A stretch of DNA of 64,000 nt from Sphingomonas lacunae (GTDB lineage: Bacteria > Pseudomonadota > Alphaproteobacteria > Sphingomonadales > Sphingomonadaceae). The notes beneath the pieces are model-generated. The model ran no database searches. It was not told the DNA's origin and saw nothing but the letters and a program-made list of their open reading frames with translations. The DNA lies in the NCBI RefSeq assembly GCF_012979535.1, contig NZ_CP053015.1:2604001-2668000 (forward strand). Direction: 5' to 3'. Numbering within the stretch: the first letter of the stretch is position 1; each line of letters opens with the position of its first letter. A program made the position numbers and the translations under genes. Shown here piece after piece: positions 35,639 through 45,427 of this stretch.

Positions 35639-38587
35639 TCAGCGCGGCTGACCGGTTCCCGTCACTGCCGGCACTGCTGCGCTTTCGGGCAGGATCAACA
35701 GCGGGATACCGCGTTCGGGGCGCAAATAGGTCTGGGCGAGCCGCTGAATATCCTCCGGCGTGACGCTGTTCAGGTCGGTCAGATAGGTACGCAATGCATC
35801 AATCCGCCTTGGATCACGGGAGGCCCCTTCGGTTTGGATCATCCAGAACACATTGCCGGACGAAGCCCGGATGATCTGCTCCATCGCAGGGCCAATCGCC
35901 CGCCGGAGCTCATCGTCAGTCACCGGGGTTGTCATCAACTCCTGGGCAATAGCGGTCGCCGATTGGAGCATCAGTCCGCTGTCCTCCGGCTTCACCAGTC
36001 CGCCGACAAAAATATAGCTGCCATTCGGAAAATCGAGCGACCAGTTGCTCGTCACCGCCTGACTGTAGCTGGCCCCTGCCTGATCGCGCAGCCGCTCATA
36101 CAGGCGGTCATTATAGATGGCCGCCAATATATCGAGTTGACGGGCCGTGCGGATCGCACCCAGTCCGCCGCCGGTGGGAAAGGCAAGCACAGCGGCGGCC
36201 TGCGTCTCCCCGCCGCTATGGCGAGCGACCAGCGGCGTCGCCGGAACCGGGGTCGGTCGCAAATCGTCGGCGCCGGGCGGTACACGCACGGGCGGCCGTG
36301 GCCTCAGTGCGCCGAAAGTGTCGAGCATCATGGTCTGCAAGTCGACGCCGGACACATCGCCAAAAATTTGCACCTCGACCGGCCCTTCGGCCAACAGCGG
36401 TTCCCAAAACCGACGAAATGCAGCCGGGGTCAGCGCTTCAACCTCGCTGCGGCTCGGCACGGCAAAGCGGCGGTCACCACTGAACAGCAACGACTGCATG
36501 TCACCTTCGAGCACCGCCATCGGCGAATTGCGCATCGCATCGTAACTCGCCAATCGAGCCGCTCGGGTCCTCTGCACTGGCGCGGGCTGCCAGCCAGGTT
36601 GGGTCAGCTTGGCCACCAGCAAACGCAACTGGTCAGCCAGATCCTCAGGGCGCGTTTCCGCAGACAAGGTAAAGGCGTCATCCCCAACCGAAAAGCGCAT
36701 GCCGATCTGTCGCCCGCTTACCAGCCGGTCGAGGGTCGTCTGGTCAAATCGTCCGATGCCGCTTTCGACCAACGCGCCTTCACCAGCCCACAGCAAATTG
36801 GTCCCGGTCGCCGATACGGCACGGCGGCCTCCGCCAAATCGGACCGTGATCCGAATCTTGTTCGGTTCAATGTCGGTGCTGCGCACAAGGGCGGTTACGC
36901 CGTTGCCAAACTCCCATCGCTCGAGATCGAACCGCTCGATCGGCGTCCGCGAAACCAACGCGCCCCTGCGTCCAGGCGATGGCAAATCGGCAAAGCGGAT
37001 GTTTGGCGTTGTCCGCCCGGCCGCGCTGGCTGCCGCAACGCTCGGTGGCCTGGCAATCAACTCGGCCAACGCTGCCTCGCCACCCTCGATCGGGACTGGG
37101 CTCGTCATGTGCACACGGGTCACTGGTCCATTGAAAATGGCGCGAGTGACTTCCAGCATCCGTTGCGGTGTCGCGAGCGGACGTATCGATTGCCAAATCG
37201 CCAGGGCATGGTCAGGCGATGTCACGGTTTCACCGATGTCCACAGCGTTCAACAGATCATCCGCCTGCTTTGTACCGGGTTCATTTTGTGCATTGGCCAG
37301 TTCGCGCCGCAAGAAAGTTTCCACGTCAGCAAATTCGCGCTGGATGTCAGCTTCGCTTGGAGGCGTCGCCATTGCAACGGCCACTACCGCTCGCGTATCA
37401 TCGATCGCGCGCTGCCAATTGCTCTCCAGCGGTATGATCGAAATGGTTGTCATGTCGGCGGAACGGCTGGGCTTGTCTGTGGACACCTGAGCAGCAAGAT
37501 AGCTGGCGCCCCCACGCGCCCGTTCTTCCAGCCGCCTGTTGATGATCAGACTGGCCAGAGTGTCGAGCATCAGTCCTTGGGTATAGGCAACACTGTCGGT
37601 CACTCGCTGCCATGGGCGTATGGTGGCCAAATGAACAACCATAGGTTGCGTCGGTTCAACGATTATGTTCGCGGTTGGCCGCGCTGGATCAGGTTGACCA
37701 AAGTCAGGTTCGGTCGGTGCAGGCCCTGTAGCTCGCCAGTCCGCAAAATTGCTGACAATGGCCTGCTCGAACAAGGCAGGGTCCATGTCTCCGGCAATCG
37801 CGATTACAACCCGTTCGGGCCTGTACCAGCGATGGTGAAAAGCCTGTACTGCAGAAGCGTTCGCAGCTGCCAATGTCTCTTCCGTACCAATCGTGGAACG
37901 TTCACCCAGCAACTGACCAGCGAAAAAATGCTGCCGACTTGCTTCGTTAATACGGAAATCCGGGCCATCCCGTTCGCGCCGTTCAGCCATAACGATCGGC
38001 CGCTCGGCGTTCACGGTCGCCTCTGTGAGCAACGGCTCACGGATCATCCCGGACAGCAAGCGGATGCTCTGAGCCACACTTTCAGGAGTAGCCGCAGGTA
38101 TGTCGAGTTGATAAACGGTTGCCGTTGTACCTGTGGTGGCGTTGGAATCACTACCGAAACTGACTCCAAGTCTCTGCCACTCCCGCCGCGCTTCTCCGCT
38201 CTGCAGGTAACGCGACTCCCGAAAACTAAGATGCTCGATCAGATGCGCCCAACCCGCTTCGTGCGGCTGCTCCATCAGCGATCCCGCGTCGACCCGCAGA
38301 CGGATGGTTACCTGGCCCGGTGGAACACCATTACGCCGGACCGCAAAACGCAGTCCATTGCCGAGGGCCCCAAACTGCCAGCCTCGATCTGGAGGAATGT
38401 CGCTACCGACGTAAAGCCAAGGGGTCCGGTCAACACTGGATCGGCTGTCGGCAGTCGGAACATTTGCTTGGCCAACCGCTCCACGATCAGTTGCCGAAGC
38501 TCCAGCAGGCGAAGTTACAACCAGAGACGAAGCCGCGAATGCAAGTGCCACTCGCCGAAGAAAGTTCAAACTCATTGGGACGAGCAT
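35639..38587 (-). CDS. M16 family zinc metallopeptidase, periplasmic
   Basis: A 982-residue protein with signal peptide (RRVALAFAASSLVVTSPAGA) and two M16 halves. The inverted zinc motif HLIEH (His115, Glu118, His119) is in the first half; the second half (about 540 onwards) lacks it and is the structural partner. This is the pitrilysin/PqqL type, cutting peptides in the periplasm. M1 at 38587 or the ATG at codon 5 may be the start; neither has a clear ribosome-binding site. A 954-codon frame opposite it is a shadow. Confidence 0.92.
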   Translation of the reverse strand: MLVPMSLNFLRRVALAFAASSLVVTSPAGASATDRGAVGQANVPTADSRSSVDRTPWLYVGSDIPPDRGWQFGALGNGLRFAVRRNGVPPGQVTIRLRVDAGSLMEQPHEAGWAHLIEHLSFRESRYLQSGEARREWQRLGVSFGSDSNATTGTTATVYQLDIPAATPESVAQSIRLLSGMIREPLLTEATVNAERPIVMAERRERDGPDFRINEASRQHFFAGQLLGERSTIGTEETLAAANASAVQAFHHRWYRPERVVIAIAGDMDPALFEQAIVSNFADWRATGPAPTEPDFGQPDPARPTANIIVEPTQPMVVHLATIRPWQRVTDSVAYTQGLMLDTLASLIINRRLEERARGGASYLAAQVSTDKPSRSADMTTISIIPLESNWQRAIDDTRAVVAVAMATPPSEADIQREFADVETFLRRELANAQNEPGTKQADDLLNAVDIGETVTSPDHALAIWQSIRPLATPQRMLEVTRAIFNGPVTRVHMTSPVPIEGGEAALAELIARPPSVAAASAAGRTTPNIRFADLPSPGRRGALVSRTPIERFDLERWEFGNGVTALVRSTDIEPNKIRITVRFGGGRRAVSATGTNLLWAGEGALVESGIGRFDQTTLDRLVSGRQIGMRFSVGDDAFTLSAETRPEDLADQLRLLVAKLTQPGWQPAPVQRTRAARLASYDAMRNSPMAVLEGDMQSLLFSGDRRFAVPSRSEVEALTPAAFRRFWEPLLAEGPVEVQIFGDVSGVDLQTMMLDTFGALRPRPPVRVPPGADDLRPTPVPATPLVARHSGGETQAAAVLAFPTGGGLGAIRTARQLDILAAIYNDRLYERLRDQAGASYSQAVTSNWSLDFPNGSYIFVGGLVKPEDSGLMLQSATAIAQELMTTPVTDDELRRAIGPAMEQIIRASSGNVFWMIQTEGASRDPRRIDALRTYLTDLNSVTPEDIQRLAQTYLRPERGIPLLILPESAAVPAVTGTGQPR

Positions 38588-38732
38588 AGGACAGGTATCT
38601 TTCGCTTGGCTGAACGCAGAGCCGCTTCAAGGCCGATGCGAGCCATGACAAAAGCGTGGTGGCGTTGCCAGCGCTTTATCAGCAAAAGACTGGGATAAAC
38701 GCATTGTTGCCAGGAAGACTAGAGGATTACCC

Positions 38733-39566
38733 ATGAGCCAGAAAGTCGCTCTTTTACAGATGAACAGCGGTGTCGACCCCATCGTCAATGGCGAGACAGT
38801 AGCCGACGCCGCGGAGCAGGCTTCGGGCGCGGGCGCGGTCATGCTCTTCGCTCCGGAAATGTCGGCAATACTCGACCGGAACCGAACCCGTGCCGCCAGC
38901 CAGATAGTGTCGGAAGATGAGAACCCCTTCATTGCCCGGGTGCGCAAAGCGGCGCGCGACAACGCAATTTGGCTACATCTGGGATCGCTCCCTGTTCTAT
39001 CTGGAGCAAGTGGTTCCAAATGGCGCAATCGAAGTCTTGTAATTGATTCCCAAGGAGCAATTCGCGCCCGCTATGACAAAATTCACTTATTCGATGTCGA
39101 TCTCCCTAACGGCGAACGCTGGCGGGAATCGGCTGCTTATGAACCTGGTGAAACCGCGGCAATTACGTCGACGCCGATTGGGCTTCTTGGTCTCACCATA
39201 TGTTATGATCTTCGCTTTGCGGCACTATTTGATGCCTTGGGATCAGCCGGCGCCGATGTCATTGCTGTGCCGTCTGCCTTTACTGTGCCAACCGGAGAGG
39301 CGCATTGGCATACCCTGTTGAGGGCTCGAGCCATTGAGCAGGGTTGCTACATCATTGCGCCAGCACAAACTGGTCACCATGAGGATGGAAGGTCAACCTA
39401 TGGCCACTCGCTGGTAGTCAACCCTTGGGGCGAAGTAATCCTCGACATGGGCTGCTCACCCGGATTGGGCTTTGCTTCTCTAGACCTTGATATGGTTCAA
39501 GCCGTTCGAAAACGAATTGCAGCTATCAGGCACCGACGGCCTTTACCCGCAGTTGAAACGAAATGA
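38733..39566 (+). CDS. Carbon-nitrogen hydrolase (deaminated glutathione amidase-like)
   Basis: A 277-residue nitrilase-superfamily enzyme with the Glu-Lys-Cys triad: Glu42 (APEMSA), Lys116 (YDKIHLFDVDL) and Cys157 (TICYDLRF). The KIHLFDVDLP segment is typical of the Nit1 branch that hydrolyses deaminated glutathione, a metabolite-repair reaction. AGAGGA precedes the ATG. It is read away from the M16 gene, which starts 145 bases to the left on the other strand. No partner gene is obvious. Confidence 0.88.
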   Translation: MSQKVALLQMNSGVDPIVNGETVADAAEQASGAGAVMLFAPEMSAILDRNRTRAASQIVSEDENPFIARVRKAARDNAIWLHLGSLPVLSGASGSKWRNRSLVIDSQGAIRARYDKIHLFDVDLPNGERWRESAAYEPGETAAITSTPIGLLGLTICYDLRFAALFDALGSAGADVIAVPSAFTVPTGEAHWHTLLRARAIEQGCYIIAPAQTGHHEDGRSTYGHSLVVNPWGEVILDMGCSPGLGFASLDLDMVQAVRKRIAAIRHRRPLPAVETK

Positions 39567-39700
39567 ATTTAAAGAGAGCATACAAAGCAGCCAAGGTGGC
39601 AATCGACACGATACCAGCACCCCGCTTTCTGGCACGACAAAACCCGCCACCCAAAGGGCAGCGGGCATGTCAACCCACCAAAGGTGGTTTCAGGCTAAGA

Positions 39701-39943
39701 TCAGACCGAAACCGGGTTATTCGAGCTGCCACCCAAGCCGACAGCCAGACCACCGAAGATTGCAGCGATCGCGGCCAAGGCAACAAACCAACCGCCGAAA
39801 CCCTCGCCCTGAGCCGAGGAATCCTCAAGCTGAGCCGAAGCGCGCACGCTGTCGACAGCTACCGGAGCAGCCGAGGCGGCAACCGGCGACACAACCATCG
39901 AAAATGCAGCAGCAGCAATGGCGGCTTTCTTAAGGGTGTTCAT
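39701..39943 (-). CDS. Small exported protein with C-terminal membrane helix
   Basis: An 80-residue protein: signal peptide (KKAAIAAAAFSMVVSPVAASA), a short polar segment (SVRASAQLEDSSAQGEGF) and a glycine-rich hydrophobic helix (GWFVALAAIAAIFGGLAVGLGG) ending in a polar tail. GGAGAT lies six bases before the ATG at 39943. No known domain. Upstream lies a 229-base gap to the NUDIX gene that should hold its promoter. Confidence 0.7.
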   Translation of the reverse strand: MNTLKKAAIAAAAFSMVVSPVAASAAPVAVDSVRASAQLEDSSAQGEGFGGWFVALAAIAAIFGGLAVGLGGSSNNPVSV

Positions 39944-40172
39944 ACTTATCTCCACTGGCAATATCATGCTCAAATTTCGCAGCAATCGAGGGTGGCCCTA
40001 GAGCCGCTCCGCCGAGACCTCGACTACTCTTCTTGCAACTAACCTCTGAACGCGGGAATTGCAAGCCATTTGTAGAGCTGAGCAGGATTCATATAAGGCA
40101 GACTGCGGACGCGAGATCGTCCAACACCATACCATCTCCCAGCGGGCTACACCCGGATGGAAAAACAGGATG

Positions 40173-41021
40173 TCACTTCAGCGCGGTAGTGACTACCTCG
40201 CTCGTCACCGGGTACCCACAGTCCTCTCTGATGCACAGGTGCATTTCCCCGCCTACATCCGCCACAAAAGGTATGACCCGTCGTGGAGGGTATAATTCCG
40301 CCGATTGCCTGGCTTCGCCAAAATTGCTGACCATCGCCAAACGTTCGAGATTGCGCCGCGTTGGGAAGATGATCTGCAACTTGTCTTCCTGTGCCTCCGT
40401 CAGCGCAATCAGAGGGTCGATCCAGAAAATGTGGCTGTTTTCGCCATCTGAAACAGTGAGGTCAGGCAATGCCCCGGAGACGCTTGTCAGATAGAAGCGT
40501 GTATCAAACAAACGGGAGTGCTCAAAATTTGGACGCCAGCGGGAAAAGGCGACCAGCGATTCGAGATCGAAGCTGGACCGGGTATCCCTGATCAAATTTG
40601 ACAGCAGTTCTCCTGCGTGGAGGCCGTCGCGCAGTGCCTGAGTCCGTTGGTCATCACCGTCATGGCTCAGTCCGATCAGCAGGCCTGTTTCCTCAAGTGT
40701 TTCACGAATCGCCGCAACTCGGGCCGCCGCATCCTCAATCGGCATGTGAGGTGCAAAAGACCTTGCGAGGACATGATCATCAGAATCAACGCGGCCGCCA
40801 GGAAAAACAGCTGCGCCGGCAGCGAATTTCATCGCAGCTGAGCGCCGTACCATCAGAACCGGCGAGCGCTGCGCGCCGGTGCCCTCATGATAAATGATCA
40901 AGGTAGCAGCCGGATGGGCCGGCATCAGGCCGCTATCGTCATCATCGTCCAAATCCAAGGGGCCGTTACCGAATCCGTGGCTAACCAAGGGCAAGACTGT
41001 TGTCATTTCAGGAGTATCCAT
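40173..41021 (-). CDS. NUDIX hydrolase
   Basis: A 282-residue NUDIX protein. AAVFPGGRVD starts the box and AAIRETLEETGLL holds the metal-binding REx2EE; the insert between them is longer than in the minimal box, as in the NUDT19/CoA-type branch. The N-terminus has an acidic DDDDDSG stretch. The substrate, perhaps a CoA or nucleotide diphosphate, cannot be assigned. AAGG lies upstream of the ATG at 41021. It is divergent from the DUF4126 gene. Confidence 0.88.
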   Translation of the reverse strand: MDTPEMTTVLPLVSHGFGNGPLDLDDDDDSGLMPAHPAATLIIYHEGTGAQRSPVLMVRRSAAMKFAAGAAVFPGGRVDSDDHVLARSFAPHMPIEDAAARVAAIRETLEETGLLIGLSHDGDDQRTQALRDGLHAGELLSNLIRDTRSSFDLESLVAFSRWRPNFEHSRLFDTRFYLTSVSGALPDLTVSDGENSHIFWIDPLIALTEAQEDKLQIIFPTRRNLERLAMVSNFGEARQSAELYPPRRVIPFVADVGGEMHLCIREDCGYPVTSEVVTTALK

Positions 41022-41129
41022 GGCTTGCCTTGCTCCCTATCTCTGGCTGGTCCAACCTGCACCCGACCAAGTGAAACAAGCAAGTCCCGGACCTGCAAGC
41101 CTGCCACAGACAACAGGGGGGTGATCAAG

Positions 41130-41804
<675 letters not shown>

Positions 41805-41925
41805 ACAAGCGACTGGGGCTTTAGCCATGGTCGCAAAAGCGCGCAACGGCTTTGTTGAAAGCGTGGGCGGCTCCTCCTGCTGAAAACCGCCAGTGACGTC
41901 GTCCTCTGATGAAGGCCTGCCCCGG

Positions 41926-42888
41926 TCAGGCGGACGTTGCGGCGAACTCGCTGGCGGCAAGGAAACGCTCGGCATCGAGCGCAGCCATGCAGCCCATACC
42001 GGCCGCCGTCACTGCCTGGCGATAGACATGATCGGCGACGTCACCGGCGGCAAAGACACCGGGCACCGAAGTTTTCGGCGTACCCGGCTCCACGACCAGA
42101 TAGCCATTGGCATCCATCGGCAGTTTGCCGACGAACAATTCGGTCGACGGCTTGTGGCCGATGGCGACAAAGGCACCGTCAGTCGCGACGTGGCTCTTGT
42201 CCCCGGTGACCGTGTCAACAAGGTCCACACCGACCAGACCGGCCGTGCCCTCACCAGCGACAAAGCGTTCGACAGCCTTGTTCCACAGCACCGAAATCTT
42301 CGGGTTGGCGAAAAGGCGGTCGGCGAGGATCTTTTCGCAGCGCAGCGAATCGCGGCGGTGGATCAGGGTCACGTCATCGCTGTGGTTGGTGAGGTAGAGA
42401 GCCTCCTCAACCGCAGTATTGCCGCCGCCGATGACGACGACTTTCTTGCCGCGATAGAAAAAGCCGTCGCAGGTAGCGCAGGCGGAAACGCCCTTGCCGC
42501 CCAATTCCTGTTCCCCCGGAGCGCCAAGCCATTTGGCCTGTGCGCCGGTGGCGATGACAAGCGTGTCGGCAATATAGACATCGCCGCCATCACCAACGGC
42601 GCGAAACGGGCGGTTGGTGAGGTCGATATCGACAATCTGGTCCCAAATCATGCGCGTGCCGACATGCTCGGCCTGCGCCTGCATCTCCTCCATCAGCCAT
42701 GGTCCCTGCACCACGTCGCGGAAACCGGGGTAGTTTTCGACATCGGTGGTGATGGTGAGCTGACCACCCGGTTGCATGCCCTGCACGACAATCGGCGTCA
42801 TGCCGGCACGCGCCGCATAAATGGCGGCGGTGAGGCCAGCCGGGCCAGAGCCGATGATGAGCATGCGGGTTTCGTGGGTGGTCGGCAT
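41926..42888 (-). CDS. trxB: Thioredoxin-disulfide reductase
   Basis: About 320 residues. FAD motif MLIIGSGPAGLTAAIYAARAG at the start, the redox pair CATC in VSACATCDGFFYRGK, the NADPH motif VVVIGGGNTAVEEALYL and the C-terminal GVFAAGDVADHVYRQ. It keeps thioredoxin reduced with NADPH. Two ATGs, at 42900 and 42888, are possible; AGGA is correctly placed only for the second. Confidence 0.95.
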   Translation of the reverse strand: MPTTHETRMLIIGSGPAGLTAAIYAARAGMTPIVVQGMQPGGQLTITTDVENYPGFRDVVQGPWLMEEMQAQAEHVGTRMIWDQIVDIDLTNRPFRAVGDGGDVYIADTLVIATGAQAKWLGAPGEQELGGKGVSACATCDGFFYRGKKVVVIGGGNTAVEEALYLTNHSDDVTLIHRRDSLRCEKILADRLFANPKISVLWNKAVERFVAGEGTAGLVGVDLVDTVTGDKSHVATDGAFVAIGHKPSTELFVGKLPMDANGYLVVEPGTPKTSVPGVFAAGDVADHVYRQAVTAAGMGCMAALDAERFLAASEFAATSA

Positions 42889-43009
42889 CGAAGGAAGCAT
42901 CCTGCAAATCGAGAGCGAAATCGTCGCGGTGGCATGTGCTGTGCTTTACCGCTGATGGCAAGGGGGTGGATCGTCCGGAGGTGTTCCACTGTATTGTTCG
43001 AACAAGACG

Positions 43010-43038
43010 CATGGTTGACACAGGGTGACACCCACGTG
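43010..43038 (+). repeat. 29-bp repeat shared with 33500-33528
   Basis: Exact inverse copy of 33500-33528. It contains two units (GGTTGACACA and GGGTGACACC) related to the 11-bp tandem repeat 80 bases downstream. Confidence 0.85.
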
Positions 43039-43090
43039 AGGAGAAAGTGCAGCACTGGCGCAAGGATTTGAGCGGGTTTGGCGGCGCCAA

Positions 43091-43134
43091 GGGTGACGCA
43101 TGGTTGACGCATGGGTGACACATGGATGACACCG
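43091..43134 (+). repeat. Four 11-bp direct repeats
   Basis: GGGTGACGCAT, GGTTGACGCAT, GGGTGACACAT and GGATGACACCG follow each other without gaps. The consensus is GGKTGACRCAT. The 11-base period puts every TGAC on nearly the same face of the helix, as in arrays of protein-binding sites. Further TGTCACG-type copies (complement CGTGACA) occur at 43207-43232. Confidence 0.8.
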
Positions 43135-43311
43135 GAGGCGGGTAAGGCGCTGTGACCCGCCCCTGACGGCCACCCTTGCAGGCATAGATTCACGCCAGAC
43201 AAGACGGGTGTCACGAAGGCGCGTGTCACGAGGATGACGAAAGCGGCAGGGAGCAGGATTGCGGACATGCCGGGAGTGTCTCACGAATCAACTCGTGTAG
43301 GAAAGCAAAAA

Positions 43312-43326
43312 GAACATAGATAGAAC
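43312..43326. promoter_or_regulatory. Perfect LexA box without an obvious gene
   Basis: GAAC-N7-GAAC, identical in form to the box at 28430. On the minus strand it is followed by TTTTTGC and, 44 bases on, by an ATG whose product overlaps trxB in another frame and looks non-protein-like. Its target could be a small RNA or peptide read leftwards, or trxB from a distance. Confidence 0.5.
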
Positions 43327-43557
43327 ACACCTCGTTCACAAGCGCCTTCTGTCCTCGTTTCGAACGGGGACCGATGGTCTGAGCTCTCCCGTAACGCCGG
43401 GTGAGAGGAGATGAGCAGGAGTCGCGCCAAGCCGCCAATTCGCCAAGCTGTTTGTCGCGTGGTTGGGGAGGCTCGGGATTGAACCGCTGTGCTCTTGGTG
43501 AGGCTCGGGCAATGGGTCGCCGATCAGGTCAGGGACGGCATTGTGTTTGGTATCGGG

Positions 43558-43576
43558 CCCTCCCCGCAAGGGAGGG
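43558..43576. repeat. CCCTCCC/GGGAGGG palindrome
   Basis: CCCTCCC-CGCAA-GGGAGGG, related to the REP-like family copies at 15220 and 24315. It lies about 100 bases past the end of the Anbu gene and could end its transcript. Confidence 0.5.
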
Positions 43577-43678
43577 GTTGGAGTCAGTGCGAGCGGTTAG
43601 CAAGCTGCGGGCTGCGCCCTCCCAATCTGACCCGGTTGAGGGGTTTGCTCGACCGGTCGACGGAATGTTGCGCGCCCG

Positions 43679-44416
43679 CTATTCCTCGAACGGCGGGAGT
43701 TCGGCGAAGGCGTGGCGGAGGGCTTCGGACCAGGCGGCCGAGACCTGGGCGAACTGGGGGTCGCCGGCTTCGATACGGCGGCGGGCGTGGAAGCTGTAGG
43801 TGTCGCGTTTGATCACTGTCAGATCGAGGGGCATACCAACCGACAAGTTTGAGCGCAGGGTCGAGTCCATTGAGACGACCGCGGCGTTGATCGCGTCGGC
43901 GAGCGACGTATCAGGGCGGATCACCCGGTCTAGGATCGGCTTGCCATATTTATGCTCACCTACCTGAAGGAAAGGCGTGTCGCGGGTCGCCTCAATGAAA
44001 TTGCCGGCCGAATAGATGAGGAAGATGCGTGGACGGCCGCCCTTGCGCTGGCCCGCGAGAATGATCGAGGCTCCGGCCGAAACGCCCTGCTGGCTGATCG
44101 CCTCTCCATAGCTTTCCATCATCTCGCGCATCTTGCCGCCGACAATCTCCGCCGCACGGTAAAGGGTGGAGCAATTGAGTATGGTCTCAATGTCTTCGCC
44201 AGCCTCCGTCCGGTCGATCGCGGCCTGTATCCGGGTAATCACACCCTGGGTGATGGAGAGATTGCCAGCGGTCATCAACGCGATGGCGCGCTCTCCCGGC
44301 AATTCCCAGGTGAACATCTTGCGAAAGCGGGAGATATTATCGACGCCGGCATTGGTCCGCGTGTCGGAAAGCAGGACCAGTCCTTCTTCCACGTTGATTG
44401 CCACGCAATAGGTCAT
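43679..44416 (-). CDS. Anbu-type bacterial proteasome homologue
   Basis: A 245-residue Ntn-hydrolase of the Anbu (BPH) family. The start MTYCVAINVEEGLVLLSDTRTNAG is typical; Thr2 should become the catalytic N-terminal nucleophile after Met removal, which supports the ATG at 44416 over the upstream frame start at 44446. MTAGNLSITQGV and SLSVGMP-like SNLSVGMPLDL are family landmarks. It forms a helical or ring assembly whose substrates are unknown. It is the last gene of a four-gene leftward operon with ATP-grasp, alpha-E and transglutaminase-like proteins, the standard Anbu neighbourhood. Confidence 0.92.
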   Translation of the reverse strand: MTYCVAINVEEGLVLLSDTRTNAGVDNISRFRKMFTWELPGERAIALMTAGNLSITQGVITRIQAAIDRTEAGEDIETILNCSTLYRAAEIVGGKMREMMESYGEAISQQGVSAGASIILAGQRKGGRPRIFLIYSAGNFIEATRDTPFLQVGEHKYGKPILDRVIRPDTSLADAINAAVVSMDSTLRSNLSVGMPLDLTVIKRDTYSFHARRRIEAGDPQFAQVSAAWSEALRHAFAELPPFEE

Positions 44417-44503
44417 CGTTTCGCCTGCCCCCGTTCGTTGAGTCACAATCGCCAGCCTGCCCCCCGCGTTCCCGCCGGAGACAGGATGGCGTCATTTCAG
44501 TTT

Positions 44504-45427
44504 CTATTGCTGCTGGCTCTGCTGTTGCTGGGCGCGCAGCCGGGCCTCCATTTCGCCCTCCCCTGTGCCATGGCCGGCCGAGGGGGCGATGCGGACATCG
44601 GCGTGAACACCAACAGACCCTCCGCCGGTCGCATGGCCACGAATGGGCGACGCGTCAAATGCATCAAGACCGGTAGACATGCGAATGTAGCGTTCTGTCG
44701 GGCAAAGGCCGGTCGAGGGATCAAAGGCAGTCCAGCCGAGGCCATCGACCCAAGCCTCAGCCCAAGCATGGGTTTCATGCAGGTCCTGCTCACCTTCACC
44801 GGCCAGCATGTAACCGCACACATAGCGGGCCGGCACACCGTGGGCGCGGGCGGCAGCGATGAACAGATGGGCATGATCCTGGCAGACCCCTCCACCGGCC
44901 TTGAGCGCTTCCATTGCGGTTGTTTCAACGGTTGTCGCCCCGCTGACATAGGGCAGCCGGTCCTTGATCGTCGCCATCAGACTGTGCAGCCAGGGAATGC
45001 GGTCCTGCCCCGGTGGCGGGGCCAGATCGCGGATGGCCTTGTCGGCCCGGGTCTGATCCGTCTCCCGCAGGAAAATCGCCGGATTGGGGCGGACGGTAAG
45101 GCCGGTGACGAGGCCGCTGCGATCCTCTGTTTCGATGATGCCACTGGCGGCAATGACGACATCACCTGGTGCGGCGGCCGCGCTCCACAGGGCGCAACGG
45201 TCCCCATGGCCAGTGCGCGCGCCGGGCTGAACCACCTCGTCATTGACCGTTACCTGCCATTTGCGGACAACCTGCCCCGCGTGCGGTTCCGGCCACAAGC
45301 GCAGGACGAGTTGCAGGCGGCTGGCACCCATCGGGTAATGATAGGCGGTGCTGTGGCTGACCAGCAGGCGCAGCCGGCGCGGTGGGGTGGAGCGGGCTTC
45401 AGAAATGATACGCCTCCCCGATTTCAC
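44504..45427 (-). CDS. Transglutaminase-like cysteine peptidase family protein
   Basis: About 300 residues. The N-terminal beta-sandwich starts LRLLVSHSTAYHYP; the papain-like core has the catalytic Cys in GGGVCQDHAHLFIAAARAHG and His/Asp in THAWAEAWVDGLGWTAFDPS. A Gln-rich tail (QQQQSQQQ) ends the protein. No ATG fits: the listed start is a GTG at 45427 that overlaps the alpha-E gene by 29 bases; GGGAGG six bases before an ATT codon at 45412 hints at a rare start there. Proteins of this group may hydrolyse or form isopeptide-type bonds made by the ATP-grasp partner (inference from published context analysis). Confidence 0.85.
   Translation of the reverse strand: MKSGRRIISEARSTPPRRLRLLVSHSTAYHYPMGASRLQLVLRLWPEPHAGQVVRKWQVTVNDEVVQPGARTGHGDRCALWSAAAAPGDVVIAASGIIETEDRSGLVTGLTVRPNPAIFLRETDQTRADKAIRDLAPPPGQDRIPWLHSLMATIKDRLPYVSGATTVETTAMEALKAGGGVCQDHAHLFIAAARAHGVPARYVCGYMLAGEGEQDLHETHAWAEAWVDGLGWTAFDPSTGLCPTERYIRMSTGLDAFDASPIRGHATGGGSVGVHADVRIAPSAGHGTGEGEMEARLRAQQQQSQQQ

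Larger units (their letters stand above)
42901..43678. other. 778-base noncoding stretch with repeats and a LexA box
   Basis: No credible gene lies between trxB and the Anbu gene. Reading frames here have poor composition and are built on the repeats. The stretch contains the 29-bp repeat shared with 33500, four 11-bp direct repeats at 43091, a perfect LexA box at 43312 and a palindrome at 43558. Each is listed separately. Confidence 0.6.

Noticed and set aside
35834..38698. A 954-codon open frame on the plus strand
   Set aside because: It is exactly opposite the M16 peptidase, which has a signal peptide and zinc motif. The plus-strand product is rich in Arg, His, Gln and Pro and shows no domain: a high-GC shadow.
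42988..43016. Another LexA-like site near TTCGAACAA
   Set aside because: The half-sites are not spaced by seven bases, so it does not fit the GAAC-N7-GAAC rule.
43091..43134. CRISPR array
   Set aside because: The repeats are 11 bp, directly adjacent and without spacers, and there are no cas genes.
42798..43268. A 156-codon minus-strand frame downstream of the orphan LexA box
   Set aside because: The N-terminal third is encoded by the TGTCA repeats and the last third overlaps trxB in another frame. Composition is not protein-like. A shorter peptide or RNA is not excluded.
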